A DNA stretch of 39,636 bases from an uncultured Lachnospiraceae bacterium. GTDB lineage: Bacteria > Bacillota > Clostridia > Lachnospirales > Lachnospiraceae. The stretch covers positions 1 through 39,636 of the forward strand of contig CANBFE010000030.1 of assembly GCA_947367855.1 (NCBI GenBank), given 5' to 3'. The position numbers were made by a program, and so were the translations under genes. Each line of letters starts with the position of its first letter. Positions within the stretch are counted from its first letter, which is position 1. The notes beneath the pieces were generated by a model that had not been told where the DNA came from, ran no database searches, and saw nothing but the letters and a program-made list of their open reading frames with translations. Of the stretch, positions 8,571 to 16,407 are shown in pieces.

Positions 8571-9041
8571 ATGGCAAGGAAGAAGGCTGTGGAACCCGCA
8601 GTGAAGACTACGGAAGTAACAGAGGCTGAAGCTATTGAAACCAGGACAGAAGACATAAAGGCAGAAGAGACAGTAGCAGAATCCAAAACAGCAGAAGCCG
8701 CAAAACCGAAAAAGGCGCCTGCAAGGAAGCGCGCAGCCAAGGCGGAAAGCGTTAAGGCAGAGCCTGTGAAGGAAAAGGCAGCGAAGGCAGAAGAGACGGC
8801 AAAGGCCGATGCCAAAGCGGCATCCGGCAAGGCAGCAGGCGGGAAGAACGTTCTGCACATTCAGTATGGAGGCAAATCCCTGTCCGCAGATGATCTGATG
8901 AAGAGCGCAAAGGATATCTGGAAATATGATCTGAAGCGCAAGGTGGGAGATCTGAAGGACATCGAGCTCTATGTGAAGCCTGAGGAAAACAAGGTTTATT
9001 ATGTAATGAACGGAGATGTCACCGGCTGCTTCGATATTTAA
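8571..9041 (+). CDS. Lys/Ala/Glu-rich protein with DUF6465-type C-terminal domain
   Basis: 156 residues in two parts. Residues 1-92 are low-complexity Ala/Lys/Glu repeats (for example KAEETAKADAKAASGKAAG), resembling histone-H1-like tails and probably disordered or helical. Residues 93-156 form a compact conserved domain (VLHIQYGGKSLSADDLM, IELYVKPEENKVYYVM), which I recall as DUF6465 of Lachnospiraceae. There is no signal peptide or membrane segment. The start follows AAAGGAAG. It is a single-gene transcription unit with a strong promoter and terminator, which suggests abundant expression. Nucleic-acid binding through the basic tail is a guess. Confidence 0.8.
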   Translation: MARKKAVEPAVKTTEVTEAEAIETRTEDIKAEETVAESKTAEAAKPKKAPARKRAAKAESVKAEPVKEKAAKAEETAKADAKAASGKAAGGKNVLHIQYGGKSLSADDLMKSAKDIWKYDLKRKVGDLKDIELYVKPEENKVYYVMNGDVTGCFDI

Positions 9042-9065
9042 GCAGGGAAAATGCAAACAAAGAGG

Positions 9066-9115
9066 AATGGTATCGGCATCCACGCAGATCTGCGGGATTC
9101 CGGTACCATTTTTTT
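9066..9115 (+). terminator. Rho-independent terminator before the heat-shock locus
   Basis: AATGGTATCGG pairs with CCGGTACCATT (one G-T pair), with an inner CGCAGATCTGCG palindrome, followed by a run of T. It lies 24 bases after the DUF6465-type gene. Confidence 0.88.
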
Positions 9116-9184
9116 GCCTGACAGTCCATTTGCCGGGATTTTTCCTTTTTAGAATTTTTTTAGAATTATTTTTGACGAAATTGG

Positions 9185-9213
9185 TTGACAATGTATAGGG
9201 TAAGTGATATTTT
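9185..9213 (+). promoter_or_regulatory. Promoter of the hrcA operon
   Basis: TTGACA (9185-9190) and TATTTT (9208-9213) with a 17-base spacer, just upstream of the CIRCE operator. An alternative, TTGACG (9172-9177) with TATAGG (9194-9199), overlaps it. Either would place the start of transcription next to the operator. Confidence 0.65.
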
Positions 9214-9227
9214 ATGGTTATCAGATG

Positions 9228-9254
9228 TTAGCACTCCTTTTAAACGAGTGCTAA
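9228..9254. promoter_or_regulatory. CIRCE operator (HrcA binding site)
   Basis: TTAGCACTC, nine bases, GAGTGCTAA: an exact match to the CIRCE consensus. HrcA binds it and blocks transcription of the hrcA-grpE-dnaK-dnaJ genes until GroEL is occupied by unfolded protein. It lies 24 bases before the hrcA start codon. Confidence 0.97.
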
Positions 9255-9277
9255 TAACAAAAGGGAGGCAGCCTGGG

Positions 9278-10324
9278 ATGGAGCTGGATGAGAGAAAAAG
9301 AAAGATCCTGCAGGCGGTCATCCGCAATTATCTGGAAACAGGTGAACCGGTGGGCAGCAGAACCATTTCCAAATACACAGACCTGAATCTGAGTTCTGCC
9401 ACCATTCGCAACGAGATGGCCGATCTGGAGGAAATGGGATACATTCTGCAGCCGCACACTTCCGCAGGCCGCATTCCTTCCGATAAGGGCTACCGCTTCT
9501 ATGTTGACGCCATGATGGAGGAAAAGGAGCGGGAAGTGGTGGAAATGCGGGAGATGAAGGAAATGCTTGTGGAGCGTCAGAACAAGGTGGAGACGCTTCT
9601 GAAGCAGGTGGCCAGGGTTCTGGCACAGAACACCCGGTATGCCACCATGATCTCCGCGCCAAGGGCAAAACGCAGCAAGCTGAAGTTTATCCAGCTTTCC
9701 AGAGTGGATGCCGGGCAGATGTTGGCAGTCATCGTCCTTGAGGGAAATGTGATCAAGAACAATATTCTGCCTGTGGAAGAGGAGTTGGATGACGAGACTA
9801 TTCTGAAGCTGAACATTCTGCTGAACACGCATCTGAACGGACTGGCCATCGACGAGATCAACCTGGCAATGATTGCCGTCATGAAGCAGCAGGCGGGCAT
9901 TCACAGCCGCATTGTGGGTGAGGTCATAGACGCAGTGGCAGAGGCCATCCGGGCGGAGGAGGATCTGGAGATTTACACCAGCGGCACCAACAATATTTTC
10001 CGGTATCCGGAGCTTGCGGACCATCAGAAGGCGAGCGAGCTGATCAATACCTTTGAAGAGAAGCAGCTGTTGGGTGAATTCCTGCAGGAGACCCACGGGG
10101 AGAGCGGGGAGACCGGGATTCAGGTTTATATCGGCGCGGAGACGCCGGTACAGAGCATGAGGGACTGCAGTGTGGTTACGGCAACCTATGAACTGGGAGG
10201 CGGCATGAAGGGAACCATAGGCATTGTGGGACCCAAAAGGATGGATTATGACAAAGTCGTGACGACGTTGAGAACCATACAGTCACAGTTGGATGAGATG
10301 TACGGAAATATGGAACAGACATAG
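9278..10324 (+). CDS. hrcA: Heat-inducible transcription repressor HrcA
   Basis: 348 residues. An N-terminal winged helix (residues about 1-75: YLETGEPVGSRTISKY, LSSATIRNEMADLEEMGY, HTSAGRIPSDKGYR) is followed by the GAF-like dimerisation part and a C-terminal region with IGAETPVQSMRDCSVV and GTIGIVGPKRMDY. These are textbook HrcA motifs. The ATG at 9278 is chosen because GGGAGG lies nine bases before it and the protein then begins ELDERKRKIL; an earlier in-frame TTG overlaps the promoter. HrcA represses its own operon through the CIRCE site directly upstream and needs GroE for activity. groESL itself is not in this window. Confidence 0.97.
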   Translation: MELDERKRKILQAVIRNYLETGEPVGSRTISKYTDLNLSSATIRNEMADLEEMGYILQPHTSAGRIPSDKGYRFYVDAMMEEKEREVVEMREMKEMLVERQNKVETLLKQVARVLAQNTRYATMISAPRAKRSKLKFIQLSRVDAGQMLAVIVLEGNVIKNNILPVEEELDDETILKLNILLNTHLNGLAIDEINLAMIAVMKQQAGIHSRIVGEVIDAVAEAIRAEEDLEIYTSGTNNIFRYPELADHQKASELINTFEEKQLLGEFLQETHGESGETGIQVYIGAETPVQSMRDCSVVTATYELGGGMKGTIGIVGPKRMDYDKVVTTLRTIQSQLDEMYGNMEQT

Positions 10325-10360
10325 ACGGGATAGAAAGATTGGAGGCTGAGGAACAGGGCT

Positions 10361-11020
10361 ATGGCAGAACAGGAACAGGATGTAAAGCTGGATAAGGAGC
10401 AGGAAGGCGTCGAAACGGAAACGGCGGCAGAAGAAAGCGCCGAAGCCGAAGAGGCAGTTCGGCAGGAGGGAGAGGAAATCCCGGAAGAGGAAGCGGAGAC
10501 AGAGGCTCCCGAGGGGGAGGACCCCATGACCTGGGCGGAGAAAAGGGCGGCCAAAAAGCAGGCAAAGCTGGATAAAAAGGCCCAGGGCTATAAGGATCAG
10601 ATAGAACAGCTTGAGGACAAGGTAAAGCGTCAGCTGGCCGAGTTTGAGAATTTCAGAAACAGAACCGAGAAGGAAAAACACGCCATGTTTGAAACGGGAG
10701 CAAAGAGCGTCATTGAAAAGATGCTTCCCGTGGTGGACAATTTCGAGAGAGGCCTTGCTACGGTGCCGGAGGAGAAGAAGGAAGATCCCTTTGTTGACGG
10801 CATGGAGCGTATCTACAGGCAGCTGCTGACGGAACTGGAAAACATAGGCGTGAAACCCATAGAGGCGGTGGGGCAGGAATTCGATCCCAATCTGCACAAT
10901 GCAGTGATGCAGGTGGAGAGTGAGGAGTACGAGTCAGGTGTGATTGCCCAGGAGCTGCAGAAGGGATACACCTACCGGGACGGCGTAGTGCGGCATTCCA
11001 TGGTGGCAGTGGTACAGTGA
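10361..11020 (+). CDS. grpE: Nucleotide exchange factor GrpE
   Basis: 219 residues. The first 80 or so are acidic and low complexity, followed by the long helix that dimerises GrpE (KDQIEQLEDKVKRQLAEFEN, FRNRTEKEK). Then comes the core with KMLPVVDNFERGL and the C-terminal beta-wing (GQEFDPNLHNAVMQVE, LQKGYTYRDGVVRHSMV). It releases ADP from DnaK in the cytoplasm. It lies 36 bases after hrcA, with GAGGA eight bases before the ATG. The acidic N-terminal extension is longer than in E. coli GrpE. Confidence 0.96.
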   Translation: MAEQEQDVKLDKEQEGVETETAAEESAEAEEAVRQEGEEIPEEEAETEAPEGEDPMTWAEKRAAKKQAKLDKKAQGYKDQIEQLEDKVKRQLAEFENFRNRTEKEKHAMFETGAKSVIEKMLPVVDNFERGLATVPEEKKEDPFVDGMERIYRQLLTELENIGVKPIEAVGQEFDPNLHNAVMQVESEEYESGVIAQELQKGYTYRDGVVRHSMVAVVQ

Positions 11021-11137
11021 GTAACGTTTGGCAGAACAGACAGCCCAGAGCTGCTGTCAGACACAATATAGTAACAGTAACGGCGGCCCCCGGGAAAAGG
11101 GGGTAACGCGGAACTAAAATCAGGAGGAAAATCAGAA

Positions 11138-13006
11138 ATGAGCAAAATTATTGGAATTGACCTTGGTACGACAAACAGCTGCGTTGCAGTTATGGAAGGT
11201 GGTAAACCCACCGTCATTGCAAATGCAGAGGGAGCAAGGACCACACCTTCCGTAGTGGCATTTACAAAGACGGGCGAGAGACTGGTAGGCGAGCCGGCAA
11301 AGCGTCAGGCCGTTACCAATGCGGAGAAGACCATTGCTTCCATTAAGAGGGATATGGGTACGGACAACGGACGCTCCATTGACGGCAAGAAATATTCTCC
11401 CCAGCAGATCTCTGCCATGATTCTTCAGAAGCTGAAGGCAGACGCCGAGAGCTATCTGGGTGAGAAGGTATCCGAAGCGGTTATCACGGTTCCCGCTTAC
11501 TTTAACGACGCGCAGCGTCAGGCCACCAAGGACGCAGGCAAGATCGCGGGCCTGGAGGTAAAGCGTATCATCAACGAGCCTACGGCAGCAGCTCTGGCCT
11601 ATGGCCTTGACAATGAAAAAGAGCAGAAGATCATGGTATATGACCTTGGCGGCGGTACCTTTGACGTATCCATTATTGAGATCGGCGACGGCGTTATAGA
11701 AGTGCTTGCCACAAACGGCGATACACACCTTGGCGGTGATGATTTTGACAATAAGGTAATCCAGTGGATGCTGGCTGAATTCAAAAAGACAGAGGGCGTG
11801 GACCTTTCCGGGGACAAGATGGCCATGCAGAGACTGAAGGAAGCGGCGGAGAAGGCCAAGAAGGAGCTTTCCAGTGCCATGACCACCAACATTAACCTTC
11901 CTTTCATCACGGCCACCGCAGAGGGCCCCAGACACTTTGACATGAACCTCAGCCGCGCACAGTTTGACGAGCTGACGCATGACCTGGTGGAGAAGACTGC
12001 GATTCCCGTGCAGAATGCCATGAGGGATGCTGGACTGACCAATTCCGATCTTGGCCAGGTGCTTCTGGTAGGCGGTTCCACCCGTATTCCCGCCGTTCAG
12101 GATAAGGTAAGGCAGATAACGGGCAAGGAGCCCAGCAAGTCCCTGAATCCTGACGAGTGCGTGGCAATCGGCGCTTCCGTACAGGGCGGCAAGTTGGCAG
12201 GCGACGCAGGCGCAGGCGATATCCTGCTTCTGGATGTAACACCCCTTTCCCTGTCCATTGAGACCATGGGAGGCGTTGCTACCAGGCTCATCGAGAGAAA
12301 CACCACTATCCCCACCAAGCACAGCCAGGTGTTCTCCACCGCGGCAGACAACCAGACTGCAGTGGACATCAATGTTGTACAGGGTGAGAGACAGTTTGCA
12401 AGGGACAACAAGTCTCTGGGACAGTTCCGTCTGGACGGAATTCCTCCTGCAAGGAGAGGCGTGCCCCAGATCGAAGTTACCTTCGACATCGATGCCAACG
12501 GCATTGTAAACGTATCCGCAAAGGATCTGGGAACAGGCAAAGAGCAGCATATCACCATTACCGCAGGTTCCAATATGTCCGATGACGAGATCGAAAGGGC
12601 TGTAAAGGAGGCCGCGGAGTTCGAGGCGCAGGACAAGAAGAAAAAAGAGGCCATTGAGGCGAGAAACGAGGCGGATTCCTTTGTCTTCCAGACCGAGAAA
12701 GCCCTGGGTGAGGTGGGAGACAAGATCAGCGACAGCGAGAAGTCTGCGGTTCAGGCTGACCTTGACGCCGTGAAGGCGATTCTGGACAGAACGAAGGATC
12801 AGGAGATGAACGACAGTGATGTCGATGAGCTGAAAGCTGCAAAAGAGAAGCTGATGAACAGCGCGCAGAGCCTGTTTACAAAAATGTACGAGAACATGCA
12901 GCAGGCTCAGGGCGCCGCAGGACCGGATATGGGCGGCGCGGCAGGCACAGCCGGCAGCTCTGCTCCCGACGACGATGTGATCGACGGAGATTTCCGCGAA
13001 GTATAA
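11138..13006 (+). CDS. dnaK: Chaperone protein DnaK (Hsp70)
   Basis: 622 residues, full length. The ATPase domain starts IGIDLGTTNSCVAVMEGG and contains NEPTAAALAYGLD, YDLGGGTFDVSI and LVGGSTRIPAVQ. The linker and start of the substrate domain is DILLLDVTPLSLSIETMGG. After the helical lid comes a Gly/Ala-rich tail and the typical acidic end DDDVIDGDFREV. It folds and protects proteins with DnaJ and GrpE. AGGAGGAAAA before the ATG is a strong binding site. A 117-base gap separates it from grpE, with a small C5/G5 hairpin and no clear promoter. A hairpin after the stop may lower read-through into dnaJ. Confidence 0.98.
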   Translation: MSKIIGIDLGTTNSCVAVMEGGKPTVIANAEGARTTPSVVAFTKTGERLVGEPAKRQAVTNAEKTIASIKRDMGTDNGRSIDGKKYSPQQISAMILQKLKADAESYLGEKVSEAVITVPAYFNDAQRQATKDAGKIAGLEVKRIINEPTAAALAYGLDNEKEQKIMVYDLGGGTFDVSIIEIGDGVIEVLATNGDTHLGGDDFDNKVIQWMLAEFKKTEGVDLSGDKMAMQRLKEAAEKAKKELSSAMTTNINLPFITATAEGPRHFDMNLSRAQFDELTHDLVEKTAIPVQNAMRDAGLTNSDLGQVLLVGGSTRIPAVQDKVRQITGKEPSKSLNPDECVAIGASVQGGKLAGDAGAGDILLLDVTPLSLSIETMGGVATRLIERNTTIPTKHSQVFSTAADNQTAVDINVVQGERQFARDNKSLGQFRLDGIPPARRGVPQIEVTFDIDANGIVNVSAKDLGTGKEQHITITAGSNMSDDEIERAVKEAAEFEAQDKKKKEAIEARNEADSFVFQTEKALGEVGDKISDSEKSAVQADLDAVKAILDRTKDQEMNDSDVDELKAAKEKLMNSAQSLFTKMYENMQQAQGAAGPDMGGAAGTAGSSAPDDDVIDGDFREV

Positions 13007-13012
13007 TAAAGG

Positions 13013-13038
13013 AACGGTGCCGCAAAAGGCACCGTTTT
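13013..13038 (+). terminator. Terminator or attenuator between dnaK and dnaJ
   Basis: AACGGTGCC pairs perfectly with GGCACCGTT around GCAAAA, with only TTTT then CG after the arm. The U-tract is short, so termination may be partial and would reduce dnaJ expression relative to dnaK. Confidence 0.65.
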
Positions 13039-13218
13039 CGCGAATTTATTCTTTATAAAGGATTGAATAAGCGCGAAAAATGTGGTAATTTATATATTTG
13101 GTGAGTCATGTTTGCACATACCTGATAAATGGCGGATCTGCCGGTCAAAGCAGACAGGGTTCAAATATCGTTTGGATAGAATAGTGAGTAGAAGAGATTG
13201 GCGATGTGAGGAGTTATT

Positions 13219-14397
13219 ATGGCAGAGCAGAAGCGAGACTATTATGAAGTTCTTGGCGTGGACAAAAATGCAGACGATTCCGCAATTAAAAAGGCATACC
13301 GTGTTCTTGCAAAAAAATATCATCCGGATATGAATCCCGGGGATGCGGAGGCTGAAAAGAAATTTAAGGAGGCTTCGGAAGCTTATGCCGTGCTGAGTGA
13401 CCCGGATAAGCGGCGCCAGTATGACCAGTTCGGCCACGCTGCATTTGACGGCGGCGCAGGCGGAGCGGGGGGCTTTGACTTCAGCGGAGCGGATTTCGGC
13501 GATATCTTTGGCGATATTTTCGGGGACCTCTTTGGAGGCGGCCGCAGCAGGGCGCGCAACAATGGTCCCATGAAAGGGGCAAATCTCCGCACCAGTGTCA
13601 GGATCACTTTTGAAGAGGCCGTATTCGGCTGCAAAAAGGAGATCGAACTGAATGTAAAGGAGACCTGTAAAACCTGTAACGGCTCCGGGGCAAAGCCGGG
13701 AACCAGTCCGGAGACCTGTACCAAGTGCGGCGGCAAGGGACAGGTTGTGTTTACACAGCAGTCTCTGTTTGGAACGGTGCGCAATGTGCAGACATGTCCG
13801 GACTGTCAGGGTAGCGGCAAGATTATCAAGGATAAATGTGCGGACTGCCGGGGAACCGGGTATATTGCAATGAAAAAACGATATTCCGTGGATATCCCCG
13901 CAGGCATTGACAATGGACAGTCCACCCGTATGCCGGGCCTGGGTGAGCCTGGAATCAACGGCGGTCCCAGAGGGGATGTCCTTATCGAGGTGATCGTGGG
14001 ACGACATCCGATTTTCCAGAGGCAGGATTTCGATATCTTTTCCACGGTTCCGGTTTCCTTTGCAGTGGCTGCGCTGGGAGGCGAGGTGCTCATTGACACA
14101 GTGGACGGCAAGGTGATTTACGACGTGAAGGCCGGGACCCAGACGGATACCAGAATCAGGCTCCGCGGGAAAGGCGTGCCTTCATGGAGAAATAAGGATG
14201 TCAGGGGCGATCACTATGTCACCTTGGTGGTGCAGGTTCCGGACAAGATGAAGCCGGAGGCAAAGGAGCTGCTCCGTCAGTTTGACGAACTGACCGGGAA
14301 TACACTGAATGCCACGAAGTCGGTTTCGGAGCAGGAACATACCGGGGAAGGCAAGGAAAATACCCGGGAAGGCAAGAAAAAGAAATTTTGGAAATAA
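13219..14397 (+). CDS. dnaJ: Chaperone protein DnaJ (Hsp40)
   Basis: 392 residues, type I DnaJ. J domain at residues 5-70 with the catalytic HPD tripeptide (KKYHPDMNPGD), then a Gly/Phe-rich linker (GGAGGFDFSGADFGDIFGD). The zinc-binding region, about 148-215, has four CxxCxGxG repeats (CKTCNGSG, CTKCGGKG, CPDCQGSG, CADCRGTG). The C-terminal substrate domains carry the usual DVLIEVIVGRHPIFQR. The tail is Lys/Glu-rich (GKENTREGKKKKFWK). It stimulates DnaK ATPase and delivers substrates. GAGGAG precedes the ATG. The 200-base gap to dnaK with a hairpin suggests partly separate control; no convincing promoter was found there. Confidence 0.97.
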   Translation: MAEQKRDYYEVLGVDKNADDSAIKKAYRVLAKKYHPDMNPGDAEAEKKFKEASEAYAVLSDPDKRRQYDQFGHAAFDGGAGGAGGFDFSGADFGDIFGDIFGDLFGGGRSRARNNGPMKGANLRTSVRITFEEAVFGCKKEIELNVKETCKTCNGSGAKPGTSPETCTKCGGKGQVVFTQQSLFGTVRNVQTCPDCQGSGKIIKDKCADCRGTGYIAMKKRYSVDIPAGIDNGQSTRMPGLGEPGINGGPRGDVLIEVIVGRHPIFQRQDFDIFSTVPVSFAVAALGGEVLIDTVDGKVIYDVKAGTQTDTRIRLRGKGVPSWRNKDVRGDHYVTLVVQVPDKMKPEAKELLRQFDELTGNTLNATKSVSEQEHTGEGKENTREGKKKKFWK

Positions 14398-14492
14398 ATC
14401 AGAAATAAATGCAAGGTTTCGGACCATCCCATCGTGTTATAAGTGAAGGCGCATAACAGACAGAGAAATCTTTGATGGGAGGTAATGACGAA

Positions 14493-14960
14493 ATGAGAAT
14501 GAGACAGACGGAAAAAAACGCAAAAGGCAGCAGGCGGGGGAGAATCCTTGCCCTGGGAATGGCAGCAGGGCTTCTGTTGTTTGGCGGAATGAGCGCAGCG
14601 GCAGCGGAGTCTTCCCTGTTGATGGGTGGATGGGGCCACCACGGCTCGTACCAGGGCCATCATAAGGGGCATCACGTCGAGGAAATATGCGGAGCCCGGT
14701 GTGCTTTTGTGGACGAGGATGGGGACGGCATATGCGATATATGCAGTTTCTCCGTACCGGCCGGAATCGGAGCCCCGGCAGAGGGCATTTCCGGGACAGA
14801 GGCACTGGAAGCAGCGGAAAATCTGCAGGAGAGCACGCAGCAGGAAAACGGCGCCGTGCCGGGGAATGCAGCCGGGACATATTATGGGCATGGCTGTTGG
14901 CAAAACGGTTACGGGGGATCCGGTCATCACGGTTGGGGTCACCGGGGCGGTCATCATTAG
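14493..14960 (+). CDS. Small secreted His-rich protein with a Cys/Asp metal-binding motif
   Basis: About 155 residues. The ATG at 14493 follows GGGAGGT with good spacing. Residues 1-35 form a signal peptide (RRGRILALGMAAGLLLFGG, AAAAES). The mature protein begins with a His/Gly cluster (GGWGHHGSYQGHHKGHH). The motif CGARCAFVDEDGDGICDIC follows, combining two Cys pairs with a DxDxDG calcium-type loop. After a Glu/Ala-rich linker the C-terminus is again His/Gly-rich (GHHGWGHRGGHH). Both ends look able to bind Zn, Ni or Cu. A terminator follows, then an ECF sigma factor and its anti-sigma factor, whose tail is also His-rich. A role in sensing or buffering metal outside the cell is inferred. Not a named family. 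Confidence 0.75.
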   Translation: MRMRQTEKNAKGSRRGRILALGMAAGLLLFGGMSAAAAESSLLMGGWGHHGSYQGHHKGHHVEEICGARCAFVDEDGDGICDICSFSVPAGIGAPAEGISGTEALEAAENLQESTQQENGAVPGNAAGTYYGHGCWQNGYGGSGHHGWGHRGGHH

Positions 14961-14979
14961 AAATAGTTTTAAAGGCGGA

Positions 14980-15010
14980 CGGCAGCGGTTTTTTAACCGT
15001 TGCTGTTTTT
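14980..15010 (+). terminator. Rho-independent terminator between the His-rich gene and the sigma factor
   Basis: An 11-pair stem (CGGCAGCGGTT with AACCGTTGCTG, two G-T pairs) with a TTTT loop and a TTTTT tail. It separates transcription of the abundant-looking secreted protein from the regulator pair. Confidence 0.85.
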
Positions 15011-15056
15011 CCATATCCGGTTTTTACAGATTGAATTCCAATGAGGGCGGTGACAA

Positions 15057-15533
15057 ATGCGCAGCGAGGGTGAGGTAAACCGTGCCATAGAACAGTATTC
15101 CGACATGATTCGGCGGATCTGCCTGTATCATTTAAAAAACGGCACGGACACAGAGGATGTATTTCAGACGGTTTTTTTGAAATATCTGCTATATGACGGG
15201 GCTTTTCATGATGCCGAACATGAGAAGGCATGGCTGATCCGTGTTGCCATAAATGCCTGCAAGGACCATATGAGAAGCCTGTTCCGGCACCGCGCAGTAT
15301 CCCTGGAGGAACTGACGGAGCAAGCAGCAGACATTCCGCCCCAACACTTTGAGGTTCTGGAGGCGGTTCTTGCGCTGCCCGCCAAATATAAGGATGTGAT
15401 TTATCTTCATTATTTTGAGGGATACTCTGCAGCAGAGACGGGAAGGATACTGGGAAAGAAGGAGAATACGGTCTATTCTTTGCTGTCCCGGGGGCGGGCA
15501 TTGCTGAAGGAAACGCTTGGAGGTGATTTGTGA
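15057..15533 (+). CDS. ECF-type RNA polymerase sigma factor
   Basis: 158 residues, the size of a minimal group-4 sigma factor. Region 2 (residues about 8-70) includes YSDMIRRICLYHLKN and DTEDVFQTVFLKYL; region 4 (about 100-155) includes LPAKYKDVIYLHYFEGYSA and a helix-turn-helix ETGRILGKKENTVYSLLSRG. It would direct RNA polymerase to a small regulon, probably including its own operon and perhaps the His-rich gene upstream. The stop overlaps the start of the RsgI-like gene (TGATG), the classic sigma/anti-sigma arrangement. The binding site before the ATG is weak. The target promoter motif cannot be set from one locus. Confidence 0.9.
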   Translation: MRSEGEVNRAIEQYSDMIRRICLYHLKNGTDTEDVFQTVFLKYLLYDGAFHDAEHEKAWLIRVAINACKDHMRSLFRHRAVSLEELTEQAADIPPQHFEVLEAVLALPAKYKDVIYLHYFEGYSAAETGRILGKKENTVYSLLSRGRALLKETLGGDL

Positions 15534-16366
15534 TGGGCATGTCGGAGAGACTGAAGGAAGCTTTCGGCTGCATTGAAGCAGGAAGGGATCTGAAGCAGAA
15601 TACGGCAAATTACCTGCAAACAGTGCGTCGGCAAAGAGAGGAAAATGCGCATAAGGCGCTGCCTGGCAGACGAAGAATGTCCCTGGCAGCGGGAGTGGCC
15701 GGCCTTTTTCTGCTGTTTTTTCTGGGAGCAGGTGCGCGTCAGCTGCTCTGGGTACCGGTTTCCTATGTCAGTATTGACGTAAATCCGTCCATAGAACTGA
15801 CATTGAATCAAATTGACCGTGTGATCGCTGCGGAAGCCTATAACAGTGACGGGGAAAGGATTCTGGAGAGCGTTTCGGTCAGGGGAACCTACTATATGGA
15901 TGCGGTGGAGCTGCTGATGGAGTGTGAGTTTATGCAGGAGTATCTGACGGAGGATGCCTGCCTGACTTTTACGGTGGCTGCAGGAAACGGCGGCAAGGAA
16001 GAAGCCCTTTGGGAGGGCATAGCGTACAGCTCCGGCTGCAGGAACCATGGGGGACTGCGCATCCGCGCGGACGTGAACATGGTGGAAGAGGCCCACGAGA
16101 ACGGTTTTTCCCTGGGAAAATATGCCGCCTGCAGAGCCCTGCAGGAGTATGATCCCGCAGTGACTACGGAGGAATGCCATAATATGACCATGTCAGAAAT
16201 CCATGGTCTGATAGAGGAACACCGGCATGGGGGGAACCATGCCAACGGACATAAACGGGTGAGGGATGCCTGCCGGGACAATGGAGAGGATCCGGGGGAA
16301 GACACACAGGAAGAAGGCGTACAGGAGGAAGGCTGCCGGGGCAGCCACGGACACCGGAGAAAATAG
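15533..16366 (+). CDS. RsgI-like membrane anti-sigma factor with His-rich tail
   Basis: 277 residues. The ATG at 15533 overlaps the sigma stop codon and has GGAGGTGA six bases upstream. Residues 1-48 are cytoplasmic and would bind the sigma factor. Residues about 49-69 form one membrane segment (LAAGVAGLFLLFFLGAG). The outside part starts with an RsgI-type domain (YVSIDVNPSIELTLNQIDRV, AAEAYNSDGERIL), continues with a helical stretch, and ends in a His/Glu/Arg-rich tail of about 55 residues (EEHRHGGNHANGHKR, CRGSHGHRRK). In known RsgI proteins the outside C-terminus is the sensor; here the tail looks metal- or pH-responsive, matching the His-rich protein upstream. That link is inference. Confidence 0.85.
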   Translation: MGMSERLKEAFGCIEAGRDLKQNTANYLQTVRRQREENAHKALPGRRRMSLAAGVAGLFLLFFLGAGARQLLWVPVSYVSIDVNPSIELTLNQIDRVIAAEAYNSDGERILESVSVRGTYYMDAVELLMECEFMQEYLTEDACLTFTVAAGNGGKEEALWEGIAYSSGCRNHGGLRIRADVNMVEEAHENGFSLGKYAACRALQEYDPAVTTEECHNMTMSEIHGLIEEHRHGGNHANGHKRVRDACRDNGEDPGEDTQEEGVQEEGCRGSHGHRRK

Positions 16367-16370
16367 GCCC

Positions 16371-16399
16371 TTTTCAAATGGCAGGAAATAAGGTATAAT
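16371..16399 (+). promoter_or_regulatory. Possible promoter directly before the ligase-like gene
   Basis: A perfect TATAAT (16394-16399) with a weak -35 TTTTCA (16371-16376) 17 bases upstream. Transcription would start within a few bases of the ATG at 16408, leaving almost no leader. Confidence 0.45.
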
Positions 16400-16407
16400 C
16401 AATCATT

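Noticed and set aside
9185..9277. Earlier TTG start for HrcA
   Set aside because: It coincides with the -35 box and would translate the CIRCE operator.
11132..12550. Long open frame on the reverse strand within dnaK
   Set aside because: It lies fully antisense to a certain gene, has odd composition (Leu/Cys/His/Gly-rich) and no binding site; a codon-bias shadow.
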